Assembly: GCA_030524425.1 (NCBI GenBank)
Contig: JAUNGN010000006.1
Span: 46,616 to 110,615 of the forward strand
DNA length: 64,000 nucleotides
Reading direction: 5' to 3'
From: Clostridia bacterium
Lineage (GTDB): Bacteria; Bacillota; Clostridia; Lachnospirales; CAG-274
This document shows, piece by piece, positions 53,355-62,239 of this stretch. How positions within the stretch are numbered: position 1 is the first letter of the stretch; the number at the start of each line of letters is the position of its first letter. A program made the position numbers and the translations under genes. Below the pieces are notes generated by a model that had not been told where the DNA came from, did not search any database, and saw only the letters and a list, made by a program, of their open reading frames with translations.

Positions 53355-54743
53355 ATGAATAAGGATGTTGTAATTATTGGTGCAGGTCCTGCGGGTATTT
53401 TTACTGCTCTTGAAATGCTGAAAAAAGGGAGTAAAAAGAAAATTTTAATTGTTGAAAAGGGGGCAGCTATTGAAAACAGACGTTGTCCTAAAAATAAAAC
53501 AAAACATTGTGTAAGCTGTAAGCCATACTGTCATATTACAACAGGTTTTTCGGGAGCAGGAGCTTTCTCTGACGGCAAGCTTTCTTTAAGTTACGAGGTG
53601 GGCGGTGATTTGCCTTCTCTTATTGGTGAGGAGTTAGCTCAGGAAACTATTAATTATACAGATAAAATTTATCTTGAGTTTGGCGCCGATGAACATGTTG
53701 AGGGCATCGGTAACACAGAGGAAGTTAAGGATATAAGGAAGAGAGCTATTCAGGCAGGTTTAAAGCTTGTGGATTGTCCTATTCGCCATTTAGGTACAGA
53801 AAAGGCTCAGGGGATTTATTATTCCATTGAGCAGTATTTGTTAAATAATGGTGTTGAAATTATATTCGGGTATGAGTGTATAAATCTGATACTGGATAAG
53901 GGTATATGCAAAGGTGTGGTTGTGACAAACGGAAAAGAGGAAATTGAAATACTAGCTGAAAATACCATTGCGGCAACAGGCAGACGCGGTGCAGACTGGC
54001 TGGAAAAAATTTGTGCTGAGCACAATATTGCTCATCAGCCCGGTACAGTTGACATCGGAGTCAGGGTTGAGGTAAGAAATGAGGTAATGGAAAAGGTTAA
54101 TAATGTGCTTTATGAGTCAAAGCTCATTGGCTATCCTAAGCCCTTTAAAAATAAAGTACGTACCTTTTGTCAGAATCCCGGAGGCTTTGTAAGTCAGGAA
54201 AACTATGATAATGATTTGGCAGTTGTAAACGGTCATTCTTATAAGGATTTAAAGTCTGACAATACAAATCTCGCCATTTTGTGTTCTCACAACTTTTGCG
54301 AACCATTTAACCAGCCTATTGCTTATGCTCAGAAGGTTGGTGAACTTACTAATATGCTGGGTGCAGGGCATATACTTGTGCAGAGATTCGGAGATATTTT
54401 AGACGGAAAAAGAACATGGCAGAAGGAGCTTTCACAATCTAATTTAAAACCTACATTACCTGATGCGGCAGCAGGTGACATTACTGCGGCAATGCCTTAC
54501 AGAGCCATGATTAATATTATTAATTTTATACAGGCAGTTGACAATGTTGTCCCCGGATTTGCTTCTGAGGAAACACTGCTTTACTCACCTGAACTTAAGT
54601 TTTACAGCAACAGAGTAAAAATGGATAAGGATTTTAATACAAATGTTAAGGGGTTGTATTGCCTGGGGGATTCAAGCGGCTGGACCAGAGGTCTTATGAT
54701 GGCCTCAGTAATGGGTGTGTTAATGGGCAGAAGGTTAGTATAA
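53355..54743 (+). CDS. FAD-dependent dehydrogenase (COG2509 type)
   Basis: A 462-residue flavoprotein. The N-terminal GAGPAGIFTALEML dinucleotide loop, a Cys-rich insert (CPKNKTKHCVSCKPYCH, ~residues 46-62), the 'GFSGAGAFSDGKLSLS' segment, a central ATGRRGADWLEK and the C-terminal 'YCLGDSSGWTRGLMMASVMG' are the pattern of the poorly characterised NAD/FAD-utilising dehydrogenase group COG2509. Its substrate is unknown; the cysteines could hold a cluster. AAGGAGG lies ahead of the ATG. Control by a purine riboswitch points to a purine-linked reaction. The next gene starts immediately after the stop. Confidence 0.85.
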   Translation: MNKDVVIIGAGPAGIFTALEMLKKGSKKKILIVEKGAAIENRRCPKNKTKHCVSCKPYCHITTGFSGAGAFSDGKLSLSYEVGGDLPSLIGEELAQETINYTDKIYLEFGADEHVEGIGNTEEVKDIRKRAIQAGLKLVDCPIRHLGTEKAQGIYYSIEQYLLNNGVEIIFGYECINLILDKGICKGVVVTNGKEEIEILAENTIAATGRRGADWLEKICAEHNIAHQPGTVDIGVRVEVRNEVMEKVNNVLYESKLIGYPKPFKNKVRTFCQNPGGFVSQENYDNDLAVVNGHSYKDLKSDNTNLAILCSHNFCEPFNQPIAYAQKVGELTNMLGAGHILVQRFGDILDGKRTWQKELSQSNLKPTLPDAAAGDITAAMPYRAMINIINFIQAVDNVVPGFASEETLLYSPELKFYSNRVKMDKDFNTNVKGLYCLGDSSGWTRGLMMASVMGVLMGRRLV

Positions 54744-55280
54744 ATGATAAGGAAATTTGAAGAATATTTAATATATTTTACTGTCTATTCAGTAATGGGA
54801 TGGCTTTATGAAGTTATACTTGAAACCTTTATTTACGGCTGGGGATTTTCAAACAGAGGGGTGCTTTTCGGGCCTTACTGTCCCGTTTATGGTGTAGGAG
54901 CACTTTTGTTTATTATTACCGTAAACAGGTTTATAGCTAAAAAGCCTAAAATTGAAAGATTTAAGCTTATACCTGTTGTATTTATACTTTGTATGATTAC
55001 AGCCACGTTTGTTGAGCTTGCTGCTGCATATATACTGGAATATTTTACAGGAAGCTGGCCTTGGCAGACCTATGCCGGTTATGCAATAAATTTTCAGGCA
55101 AGGATTGCCTTAAGTCCGAGCATAAGGTTTGGTATTGGCGGCATAATAATACTGTATATTATACAGCCTTATTTAGAGAAAAGATTACTGCATTTAAGGG
55201 ATAATGCTTTGAATATAATTGTTATTATTATATCAATTGTATTTATTGCTGATATAGTTTGTAAATTTGTTATAATGTGA
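54744..55280 (+). CDS. Putative ABC transporter type IV / CmpB-family membrane protein
   Basis: A 178-residue membrane protein with about five hydrophobic segments. 'YSVMGWLYEVILETFIYGWG' then 'FSNRGVLFGPYCPVYGVGAL' is the diagnostic block of the ABC_trans_CmpB/PF06541 family, which is common in Clostridia and despite its name has no shown transport function. The ATG follows the dehydrogenase stop directly (TAAATG), so it is part of the same riboswitch-controlled transcript and possibly a functional partner. Confidence 0.82.
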   Translation: MIRKFEEYLIYFTVYSVMGWLYEVILETFIYGWGFSNRGVLFGPYCPVYGVGALLFIITVNRFIAKKPKIERFKLIPVVFILCMITATFVELAAAYILEYFTGSWPWQTYAGYAINFQARIALSPSIRFGIGGIIILYIIQPYLEKRLLHLRDNALNIIVIIISIVFIADIVCKFVIM

Positions 55281-55304
55281 TTTATAAAAAGTAAAAATAA
55301 AAGA

Positions 55305-55366
55305 AAAAGTTAGGTACCTTGACAAATATAACCGGAGATGTTATAATATCAAGGTACCTAACTTTT
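55305..55366. promoter_or_regulatory. Promoter framed by a double MarR-type operator
   Basis: TTGACA (55319-55324), 17 bases, TATAAT (55342-55347). Two perfect 18-base inverted arms (55305-55322 and 55349-55366) flank it; each contains the self-complementary AGGTACCT (55312-55319 and 55352-55359), 40 bases centre to centre. One site overlaps the -35 edge and one the start point, as expected for autorepression by the MarR protein encoded next. Confidence 0.85.
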
Positions 55367-55383
55367 GTTTTGCGGAGGAAAAT

Positions 55384-55815
55384 ATGGAAAATAAGGAATT
55401 ATTACAAATTATGGAAAAATGCGGACACTTTTTATATCACAGGAGAGGCGGTAAAAGAGGTCAGATAAAAATACTTAGATTATTGGAGGAAAGAGGAAGC
55501 ATTACACAAAAGGAGCTTTTGGAAGTCCTTATATTAAAATCAGGCTCTGTAAGTGAAACAGTAAAAAAGCTTGAAATTCAAGGCTTTATAATTAAGGAGA
55601 GAGATAAAAATGATAAAAGAAAAATAAATATTATCCTTACAAATGACGGAAGAAATTATTTAAATAAACAAACTGAAATTAACATAGAGCAGGAGAAGGT
55701 GTTGTTTACATCCCTTAGCTTTGAGGAGCAGGAAACATTAAGGGAATTGCTTACTAAATTATTTCAGGATTGGGAAGGCAAGTTTGACAGTGCTCTTTTT
55801 AATCATAGAAAATAG
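55384..55815 (+). CDS. MarR-family transcriptional regulator
   Basis: A 143-residue winged-helix regulator. 'GQIKILRLLEERGSITQKEL', 'LILKSGSVSETVKKLEIQGF' and the wing IIKERDKNDKRKINI are the classic MarR DNA-binding part; helices at both ends form the dimer. CGGAGGA precedes the ATG. It is the first gene of a three-gene unit with two ABC exporter genes and probably represses the shared promoter through the AGGTACCT pair. The inducing compound is likely a toxic substrate of the exporter. Confidence 0.9.
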   Translation: MENKELLQIMEKCGHFLYHRRGGKRGQIKILRLLEERGSITQKELLEVLILKSGSVSETVKKLEIQGFIIKERDKNDKRKINIILTNDGRNYLNKQTEINIEQEKVLFTSLSFEEQETLRELLTKLFQDWEGKFDSALFNHRK

Positions 55816-55827
55816 GGAGGGGTATCT

Positions 55828-57573
55828 GTGATTAAGTTTTTAAAAAAATATTGGTTTTTTGGATTACTTGCACCAATATTTATGTTTGGTGAAGTTTTGA
55901 TGGATTTAATTCAGCCTAAAATGATGAGTATTATTATTGACAACGGCGTTTTAGGACTTAATAACAATAATGTGGGAGATTTAAGTCTTATTATTACAAT
56001 GGGATTTAAAATGATAGGTGTTGTAATTATAGGTGGTGTTACAGGTGTTCTTTCAGGTGTGTTTGCTAACTTGTTTAGCCAGAACTGGGGAAATGAAATA
56101 AGAAAGGCGTGCTTTAAAAGAGTAATGGAATTTTCTTTTGAACAAACGGATAAATTTTCAACAGGCTCATTGGTAACAAGAGTTACTAATGATGTAACTC
56201 AGATGCAGAACCTTGCAGCACAGGCTGTCAGGGGGTTTGTAAGAACTTCATTGCTTTTCTTTGGAGGAATTTATTGTGTGACTACACTTGATTTAAAGTT
56301 TGGTGTTGTTTTAGCCTGTGCCTTACCCTTTGTAGCCGCAGGTGTTTTGTTTTTTATGATTAAGGCAAATCCCTTCTTTGATATTTTGCAAAAAAAGCTT
56401 GACAGAGTTAACAGTGTTGTACAGGAAAATGTGGCAGGTGCCAGGGTTGTAAAGGCTTATGTTAAGGAAAAATACGAGGGCGAAAGGTTTGGTAAAGCAA
56501 ATGATGAGCTTGTCAGTACTCAGCTTAAGGTTTTAAAGCTCTTTGCCTATATGACACCTCTCTCCAACATTGTTTTAAATATTGTTATGGTTATAATTAT
56601 AAAAATAGGAGCTGTAGAGGCAGAGGCAGGAGCAACTACTCCCGGCAGTGTAATGGCAGCCATTACATATTTATCACAAATTATGCATTCTGTAATGATG
56701 CTGGCTATGATTTTTCAGACCGTTTCAAGGGGAAAGGCATCAGCATCAAGATTAAATGAGATATTAATTACGGAGCCTGTTATTAAAAATGGAACTTTTA
56801 ATCATATTACAAAAGCAAGGGGAAAGATTGAATTTAAAAATGTGTATTTTTCATATCCTCAAGGTAATGGTGAACTTGTTTTGGATGGAATTAATCTGAC
56901 TGTTTATCCCGGAGAAACTTTTGGAATTTTAGGAGCAACAGGCAGCGGTAAGTCAAGTCTTGTAAACCTGATACCAAGATTTTATGATACCACGGAGGGC
57001 AGTGTATTTGTGGACGATATAAATGTAAAGGATTATAAGTTGTCTTTATTAAGGGATAAAATTGCTGTTTCTTTGCAGAAAAGTGAGCTTTTTAATTCTA
57101 CTGTAAAAGAAAACATTATATGGGGCAAGGCAGATGCCTCCAATGAGGAAATAAAGATTGCTGCGGACAATGCACAGGCAAGTGAATTTATTGAAAGCAG
57201 AGTCGAGGGCTTTGAAACAATGGTAGCTGAAAAAGGTATGAGTCTTTCAGGCGGTCAGAAGCAGAGGATTGCCATAGCAAGAGCATTGCTGAAAAAGGCG
57301 GAAATACTTATTTTTGATGATTCTACAAGTGCCCTTGATTTAAAGACGGAAGCAAAGCTTTATAAGGCTTTAAAAAAGGATTATGATAATGTGACAAAAA
57401 TAATTATAGCTCAGCGTATTGCATCTGTTAAGGGAGCAGACAGAATCGCAATTATTGATAATGGTAAAATTGTTGCCTGTGACAGTCATGAGAAGCTGCT
57501 GGAAAGCTGTGAAATATACCGGGATATATATGCTTCACAGTTAAAGAACGGAGGTGAAATCAATGAGTGTTAA
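55828..57573 (+). CDS. Heterodimeric ABC exporter half-transporter, subunit 1 (degenerate NBD)
   Basis: A 581-residue half-transporter: six transmembrane helices (~1-320), then a nucleotide-binding domain. Walker A is GATGSGKSS and the signature is LSGGQKQR, but Walker B ends in FDDSTSALD, with Asp in the place of the catalytic Glu, and the switch His is Gln (IIAQRIAS). This is the non-catalytic partner pattern of heterodimers such as BmrCD or TM287/288. The start is GTG after GGGAGGGG. The next gene, its partner, overlaps the 3' end. It likely exports drugs or lipids. Confidence 0.92.
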   Translation: MIKFLKKYWFFGLLAPIFMFGEVLMDLIQPKMMSIIIDNGVLGLNNNNVGDLSLIITMGFKMIGVVIIGGVTGVLSGVFANLFSQNWGNEIRKACFKRVMEFSFEQTDKFSTGSLVTRVTNDVTQMQNLAAQAVRGFVRTSLLFFGGIYCVTTLDLKFGVVLACALPFVAAGVLFFMIKANPFFDILQKKLDRVNSVVQENVAGARVVKAYVKEKYEGERFGKANDELVSTQLKVLKLFAYMTPLSNIVLNIVMVIIIKIGAVEAEAGATTPGSVMAAITYLSQIMHSVMMLAMIFQTVSRGKASASRLNEILITEPVIKNGTFNHITKARGKIEFKNVYFSYPQGNGELVLDGINLTVYPGETFGILGATGSGKSSLVNLIPRFYDTTEGSVFVDDINVKDYKLSLLRDKIAVSLQKSELFNSTVKENIIWGKADASNEEIKIAADNAQASEFIESRVEGFETMVAEKGMSLSGGQKQRIAIARALLKKAEILIFDDSTSALDLKTEAKLYKALKKDYDNVTKIIIAQRIASVKGADRIAIIDNGKIVACDSHEKLLESCEIYRDIYASQLKNGGEINEC

Positions 57574-59383
57574 AAATGAAAATAAGCCCCAGATTAATAT
57601 GCGTATTCCCGGAATGAGAGGACCCAGAAATTATGGCACAATAGAAAAGCCGAAGGAGGGAAGAAAAACCATATCAAGGCTTTTGAAATATTTTTCAAGA
57701 GAAATGAGTCTTATTATTTCACTGATTTTTGTTGTTATTGTAGTTGTCTTGTGTTCAGTGCTTGCTCCAAGTCTTCAAAGCAGAGCTGTTGATACAATTG
57801 CAGACGGCAAATATGATGAAATAGGTCTGATTTTGGTTATGATGCTTATATTGTATGGCATTTACAGCTTATCAACTCTTTTTCAGAATTTAATAAGTGC
57901 TGTTTTAAGTCAGAGAATTGTAAAAAAAATGAGAGAGGATTTGTTTGAAAAAATTGTAAATCTTCCTATAAAATATATTGATAATCATCCTCATGGTGAT
58001 ATTATGAGCAGAATGACAAATGATGTTGAAAATATTTCAAACACTGTATCTCAGTCTTTAGGTTCGTTGGTTTCAGGTATACTTACAATAGCAGGTACGG
58101 TGTTAATGATGTTTTATTTTTGCAGACAGCTTGCACTTTTATCATGTACAACTGTTATTTTAACTGTGTTTGTTACCAAAAATCTTTCGGGAATAATGAG
58201 GAAATTTTTTACGGAAAGACAGGTTTTGCTCGGTGAGTTAAATGGCATTGTTGAGGAAAAGGTGACAGGCTATAAAACTGTTGTTGCTTATAACAGGCAG
58301 GAAGCTGTTATAAATGAATTTGAAAAAAGCTCGGATGAGCTTACAAAAACAGGTATAATAGCAGAAATATTCGGAGGTTCAATGGGACCTGTTATGAATG
58401 TAATTAATAATATTGGCTTTGTTATTATTGCGGCCTTTGGCGGGTATTTTGCCATTAACGGTATTATTTCCATAGGTGTGGTTTCAGCCTTTATTGTTTA
58501 TGCAAAGCAGTTTGGAAGACCTATTAATGAAATTGCGCAGGTTTATGGACAAATCCAGACGGCAATTGCAGGGGCAGAGAGAATATTTGCCATTATGGAT
58601 GAAGAAGGAGAAAATAAAGAGGGCAGTAACAATATGGAGGGTGCAAAAGGCATAATTACCTTTAAGAATGTAAACTTCTCATATAAAGAGGGCAAACAGG
58701 TGCTTTTTGATTTTAGCTTAGATGTTCATGCAGGTCATAAGGTAGCTCTTGTTGGTGCAACAGGCAGCGGTAAAACTACTGTTGTTAATTTGTTAATGAG
58801 ATTTTATGACGTTGACAGCGGAGAAATTTTAATTGACGGAGTTAATGTTAAAGATATTGCTATTGACGAGCTTAGAAAGAATACTGCCATTGTTTTGCAG
58901 GATACAGTCCTTTTTTCCGATACAATAAGGAATAATCTTAAATATTCAAATCCCGGTGCTAATGATGATGAAATTATTGAAGCGGCAAGGCTTAGCAACT
59001 GTTATAATATGATTAAACATTTTCCTAAGAAATTTGATACAATGCTTACTGAGGCAGGTCAAAATCTTTCTCAGGGTCAAAGACAGCTTTTGTCTATTGC
59101 AAGAGCTTTTCTTGCAAATCCTAAAATTTTAATTTTAGATGAAGCAACTTCAAGCGTTGACACAAGAACAGAAAAGCATATTCAGGATGCCATGGTTAAT
59201 CTTATGAAGGAAAGAACAAGCCTTATTATTGCCCACAGACTTTCAACTATTCAGGATGCTGATTTAATTGTTGTCCTTGATAATGGAAGAATTGTTGAAA
59301 CAGGTAATCATAACCAGCTTATTGAAAAACAGGGAAAATACTATGAGCTTTATATAACTCAGTTTCAGGGAAATGCAATTTAA
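57563..59383 (+). CDS. Heterodimeric ABC exporter half-transporter, subunit 2 (catalytic NBD)
   Basis: A 606-residue half-transporter with a longer polar N-terminus, six transmembrane helices (~45-345) and an NBD with Walker A GATGSGKTT, Walker B LILDEATSSVD with the catalytic Glu, and the switch His in IIAHRLS. The signature is altered to LSQGQRQ. Canonical and degenerate sites are thus split between the two subunits in the usual complementary way. ATG at 57563 follows GGAGGTG, 11 bases inside the previous gene; the in-frame GTG at 57554 is part of that site. Confidence 0.93.
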   Translation: MSVKNENKPQINMRIPGMRGPRNYGTIEKPKEGRKTISRLLKYFSREMSLIISLIFVVIVVVLCSVLAPSLQSRAVDTIADGKYDEIGLILVMMLILYGIYSLSTLFQNLISAVLSQRIVKKMREDLFEKIVNLPIKYIDNHPHGDIMSRMTNDVENISNTVSQSLGSLVSGILTIAGTVLMMFYFCRQLALLSCTTVILTVFVTKNLSGIMRKFFTERQVLLGELNGIVEEKVTGYKTVVAYNRQEAVINEFEKSSDELTKTGIIAEIFGGSMGPVMNVINNIGFVIIAAFGGYFAINGIISIGVVSAFIVYAKQFGRPINEIAQVYGQIQTAIAGAERIFAIMDEEGENKEGSNNMEGAKGIITFKNVNFSYKEGKQVLFDFSLDVHAGHKVALVGATGSGKTTVVNLLMRFYDVDSGEILIDGVNVKDIAIDELRKNTAIVLQDTVLFSDTIRNNLKYSNPGANDDEIIEAARLSNCYNMIKHFPKKFDTMLTEAGQNLSQGQRQLLSIARAFLANPKILILDEATSSVDTRTEKHIQDAMVNLMKERTSLIIAHRLSTIQDADLIVVLDNGRIVETGNHNQLIEKQGKYYELYITQFQGNAI

Positions 59384-59393
59384 TTAAAAAGTA

Positions 59394-59423
59394 TTGACTT
59401 AAGTTAATTTTAAATGTTATTAT
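59394..59423 (+). promoter_or_regulatory. Promoter of the MerR gene with 18-base spacer
   Basis: TTGACT (59394-59399), an 18-base spacer and TATTAT (59418-59423). The spacer holds an imperfect dyad (ACTTAA with TTAAAT), where MerR proteins usually bind. Confidence 0.6.
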
Positions 59424-59447
59424 ATTTAAAGAATTGGAGGTGTAAAT

Positions 59448-59828
59448 ATGACAATTGCAGAGGTGTCTAAAAAATATGATATTTCAGCAGATACTTTAAG
59501 ATATTATGAGAGAATAGGATTACTGCCGCCGGTAAACAGAAATAAAAGGGGCATAAGAGATTATTCCGAAGCAGACTGCGGATGGGTTGAGTTTATAAAA
59601 TGTATGCGGGGTGCAGGATTGTCTATTGAAACTCTTATTGAATACATATCCCTTTATCAGCAGGGGGATAGTACTGTTGATACCAGAAAAAAGCTTTTAA
59701 TTGAAGAAAGAAAAAAGATTATTAAGCGTATGGAAGATATGCAGGATACTCTTGACAGACTTAATTATAAGATAGAGAGGTATGACAACTGGGCATATGG
59801 TATTAAGAAAAATCAAGAGGAAATATAG
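59448..59828 (+). CDS. MerR-family transcriptional regulator
   Basis: A 126-residue regulator. 'MTIAEVSKKYDISADTLRYY' with ERIGLLPPVNRNKRGIRDYS is the MerR helix-turn-helix and wing; the coiled-coil dimer helix fills the C-terminal half ('RKKLLIEERKKIIKRMEDMQ'). No effector domain or metal-binding cysteines are seen, so it belongs to the YyaN/AdhR-like short group that often answers aldehydes or electrophiles. GGAGGTG precedes the ATG. It lies between the ABC exporter and a MATE pump and may control one or both. Confidence 0.9.
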   Translation: MTIAEVSKKYDISADTLRYYERIGLLPPVNRNKRGIRDYSEADCGWVEFIKCMRGAGLSIETLIEYISLYQQGDSTVDTRKKLLIEERKKIIKRMEDMQDTLDRLNYKIERYDNWAYGIKKNQEEI

Positions 59829-59872
59829 TATTTATATTTGCCGTAAGTCCTTTGATTTATTTTAATTTATTC

Positions 59873-59901
59873 TTGACAATTTTTTTTTAAACTGCTAAAA
59901 T
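59873..59901 (+). promoter_or_regulatory. Promoter ahead of the MATE gene leader
   Basis: TTGACA (59873-59878), a 17-base spacer and TAAAAT (59896-59901). The start near 59908 is only about 12 bases before a terminator hairpin. Confidence 0.85.
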
Positions 59902-59919
59902 ATATGAGTATCGAGTAGC

Positions 59920-59961
59920 AAATGCGTAAATCCAGATTTTGGATTTACGCATTTTTTTCTT
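59920..59961 (+). terminator. Leader terminator/attenuator before the MATE gene
   Basis: AAATGCGTAAATCCA (59920-59934) pairs perfectly with TGGATTTACGCATTT (59940-59954) around GATTT, followed by TTTTTCTT. It would end nearly all transcripts from the promoter just upstream unless regulated. Confidence 0.85.
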
Positions 59962-60021
59962 GTACAAATACAGGTTGTGGCAGCTTCCCTATAAAAGACT
60001 CCATTAAGAAAAGGAGGAATT

Positions 60022-61404
60022 ATGGAAGAAATTTCTATGAACAAAATGGGCTTAAAGCCTATAAATTCATTGTTACTGACAATGGGTATACCTATGATTT
60101 TGTCCATGGTATTACAGGCTGTATATAATATTGTGGACAGTGCTTTTGTTTCTAATATGAAAGGAACGGGAGAGGCAGCATTAAATGCACTCACTTTGGA
60201 CTTTCCGGTTCAAATGCTTATGGTGGCTGTTGGTATCGGCACAGGAGTGGGAACCAATGCACTTTTAGCAAAAAGTCTTGGACAGGATAACAGGGAGAAA
60301 GCAAGCAAAGCAGCGGGGAATGCTTTATTTCTTGGAGTTGTTATTTATATTGTTTTTGTTGTGTTTGGCATTTGGGGAGCAGGTGCATATATTGGAACAC
60401 AAACATCAAATCCTCAGATATATGATATGGCAGTGGATTATTTACAGATTTGCTGTATAATTTCATTTGGTATAGTATTCTTTTCTATATTTGAAAAACT
60501 TTTGCAGGCAACAGGGCATTCAATGTATTCAACCATTGCACAGATAGCGGGTGCGGTGACTAATATGATTTTGGATCCTGTTTTAATTTACGGATGTTTT
60601 GGTTTACCTGAATTTGGAGTAAAGGGTGCAGCTTATGCAACGGTTATCGGCCAGATTGTATCTGCGGTTTTGGGACTCATATTTCATTTGAAATATAATA
60701 AGGAAATTACTAACGGTGTGAAATATATGAAGCCTTCAATAAAAATTATCGGTGAAATATATGCTATTGGTTTTCCTGCAATAATTGCACAGGCCTTAAT
60801 GTCAATTATGACCTATGGATTAAATATTATATTTGTACGGATTAATGAAGCTGTTGTAACGGCATATGGATTATATTATAAGATACAGCAGTTTATATTG
60901 TTTGCCGCATTTGGCTTGCGTGATGCAATTACACCAATCATTTCATTTAATTACGGAATGAGAAGCAGGAAACGTATAAAGGATGGTATTAAATATGGTA
61001 TGCTTTATACACTTGTAATTATGGCTTTTGGATTAATTGCTTTGGAAGTTTTTGCTGAACCATTTTCAGCAATTTTCGGTTTATCGGGTACAACTCAGGA
61101 TTTGTGTATAGGTGCAATGAGAATTGTTTCAATAAGCTTTTTGTTTGCGGGAGCAAATATTGCTTATCAGGGAATTTTCCAGGCAATTGACGGAGGGCTT
61201 GAATCTTTAATTATATCAGTATGCAGACAGTTTATTTTTGTATTGCCTGCAGCTTATGGATTTTCATTAATAGCAAGACAATCAGCGGACTGTGTATGGA
61301 TGGTATGGCTAACATTTCCTATAGCTGAGATTCTCTCAGTTATAATTGCAAGTATCTTTATGGTAAGAATAGTTAAAAACAAAATAAGTATATTGGAGGG
61401 ATAA
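60022..61404 (+). CDS. MATE-family multidrug/Na+ efflux transporter
   Basis: A 460-residue protein with twelve hydrophobic segments in two six-helix halves. '[20 protein letters not shown]' with [19 protein letters not shown] opens the first half, and '[20 protein letters not shown]' opens the second, as in the NorM/DinF-like MATE groups common in Clostridia. It would expel cationic drugs using a sodium or proton gradient. AAAAGGAGG precedes the ATG. A promoter with an intrinsic terminator sits in its leader. The next gene starts 3 bases after its stop. Confidence 0.93.
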   Translation: MEEISMNKMGLKPINSLLLTMGIPMILSMVLQAVYNIVDSAFVSNMKGTGEAALNALTLDFPVQMLMVAVGIGTGVGTNALLAKSLGQDNREKASKAAGNALFLGVVIYIVFVVFGIWGAGAYIGTQTSNPQIYDMAVDYLQICCIISFGIVFFSIFEKLLQATGHSMYSTIAQIAGAVTNMILDPVLIYGCFGLPEFGVKGAAYATVIGQIVSAVLGLIFHLKYNKEITNGVKYMKPSIKIIGEIYAIGFPAIIAQALMSIMTYGLNIIFVRINEAVVTAYGLYYKIQQFILFAAFGLRDAITPIISFNYGMRSRKRIKDGIKYGMLYTLVIMAFGLIALEVFAEPFSAIFGLSGTTQDLCIGAMRIVSISFLFAGANIAYQGIFQAIDGGLESLIISVCRQFIFVLPAAYGFSLIARQSADCVWMVWLTFPIAEILSVIIASIFMVRIVKNKISILEG

Positions 61405-61407
61405 ACT

Positions 61408-62004
61408 ATGAGTAAAAAGATTATTACAATAAGCAGACAATTTGGCAGCGGCGGCAGAACTATAGGTAAAAAAACTGCAGAAAAGCTGGGATATGAATTC
61501 TATGATAAGGAAATTATTGAAAAGGTTGCTGAGGAATCGGGATTTGAAAAAAAATTTATTGAAGAAGAGGGGGAGTATTCTCCGTCTAAGAGTATTTTTG
61601 CATATTCCTTTGTCGGAAGAAGCATAAATGGTATGTCGGCTAATGATTATATATTATCTGTACAGAGAAAGATTATATTGAACATTGCCGAAAAGGGGAA
61701 TTGTGTTATAGTAGGAAGGTGTGCTGATTACATTTTAAAAAACCGAAAAGATGTACTTAATATATTTGTCCATGCAGATATAGCTAAAAGAGCAGAAAGA
61801 ATAGTAAAGCTTTATGGTGAAACTGATGAAAAGCCCGAAAAAAGATTGACCGAAAAGGATAAAAAAAGATCCATTAACTATAAGTACTATACTGACCAAA
61901 TTTGGGGAATGGCTGAAAATTATCATTTGACTTTGGATAGCGGAGTTATAGGTATTGATAAGTGTGTTGATATTATTGTTGATTTGAGCAGTGGATTGGA
62001 TTAA
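61408..62004 (+). CDS. Cytidylate kinase-like family protein
   Basis: A 198-residue P-loop protein. 'KIITISRQFGSGGRTIGKKT' gives the nucleotide-binding loop in the form seen in the cytidylate-kinase-like family (PF13189), followed by 'YEFYDKEIIEKVAEESG', VIVGRCADYIL and a Lys/Arg-rich lid ('EKDKKRSINYKYYT'). The real substrate of this family is not known; it is not the housekeeping Cmk. GGAGG overlaps the MATE gene's end, so translation is probably coupled. A hairpin of the 41941 type follows. Confidence 0.87.
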   Translation: MSKKIITISRQFGSGGRTIGKKTAEKLGYEFYDKEIIEKVAEESGFEKKFIEEEGEYSPSKSIFAYSFVGRSINGMSANDYILSVQRKIILNIAEKGNCVIVGRCADYILKNRKDVLNIFVHADIAKRAERIVKLYGETDEKPEKRLTEKDKKRSINYKYYTDQIWGMAENYHLTLDSGVIGIDKCVDIIVDLSSGLD

Positions 62005-62042
62005 TGGTAAAATTTTAAATTTTTTATAAAAATGATTTTTTT

Positions 62043-62086
62043 AATGAACTGATCTCCAATACCGTATTTTTGGAGGTCGGTTCATT
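62043..62086 (+). terminator. Terminator-like hairpin (ACTGATCTCCAA type, copy 2)
   Basis: A 17-base arm (62043-62059) pairs with 62070-62086; the two mismatches are U-G in plus-strand RNA. It shares AACTGAYCTCCAAT with the hairpin at 41941-41991. The T run is poor. Confidence 0.7.
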
Positions 62087-62239
62087 ATTAATTTGCATAC
62101 ATAATTTTTTATAATAAACTTGCTAAGAAAAGTCAAGTCTTATTTTCAAAAATTTTAAAAATTTTTCTTGCAGATTTTATTACATCACAACAAGACCAGC
62201 GTAAAAACTGGTCTTTCTTAAATTTATGTAAACTTTCAA
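62087..62239. other. AT-rich region at the downstream end of the IS110 element
   Basis: No gene. It must contain the end of the IS110 element on the transposase 3' side, but IS110 elements lack terminal inverted repeats and I cannot mark the exact border. Confidence 0.5.
62190..62220. terminator. Hairpin behind the transposase gene
   Basis: AAGACCAG (62192-62199) pairs with CTGGTCTT (62208-62215); the minus strand is followed by GTTGTG and the plus strand by TCTTA, so termination may be weak. Confidence 0.6.
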
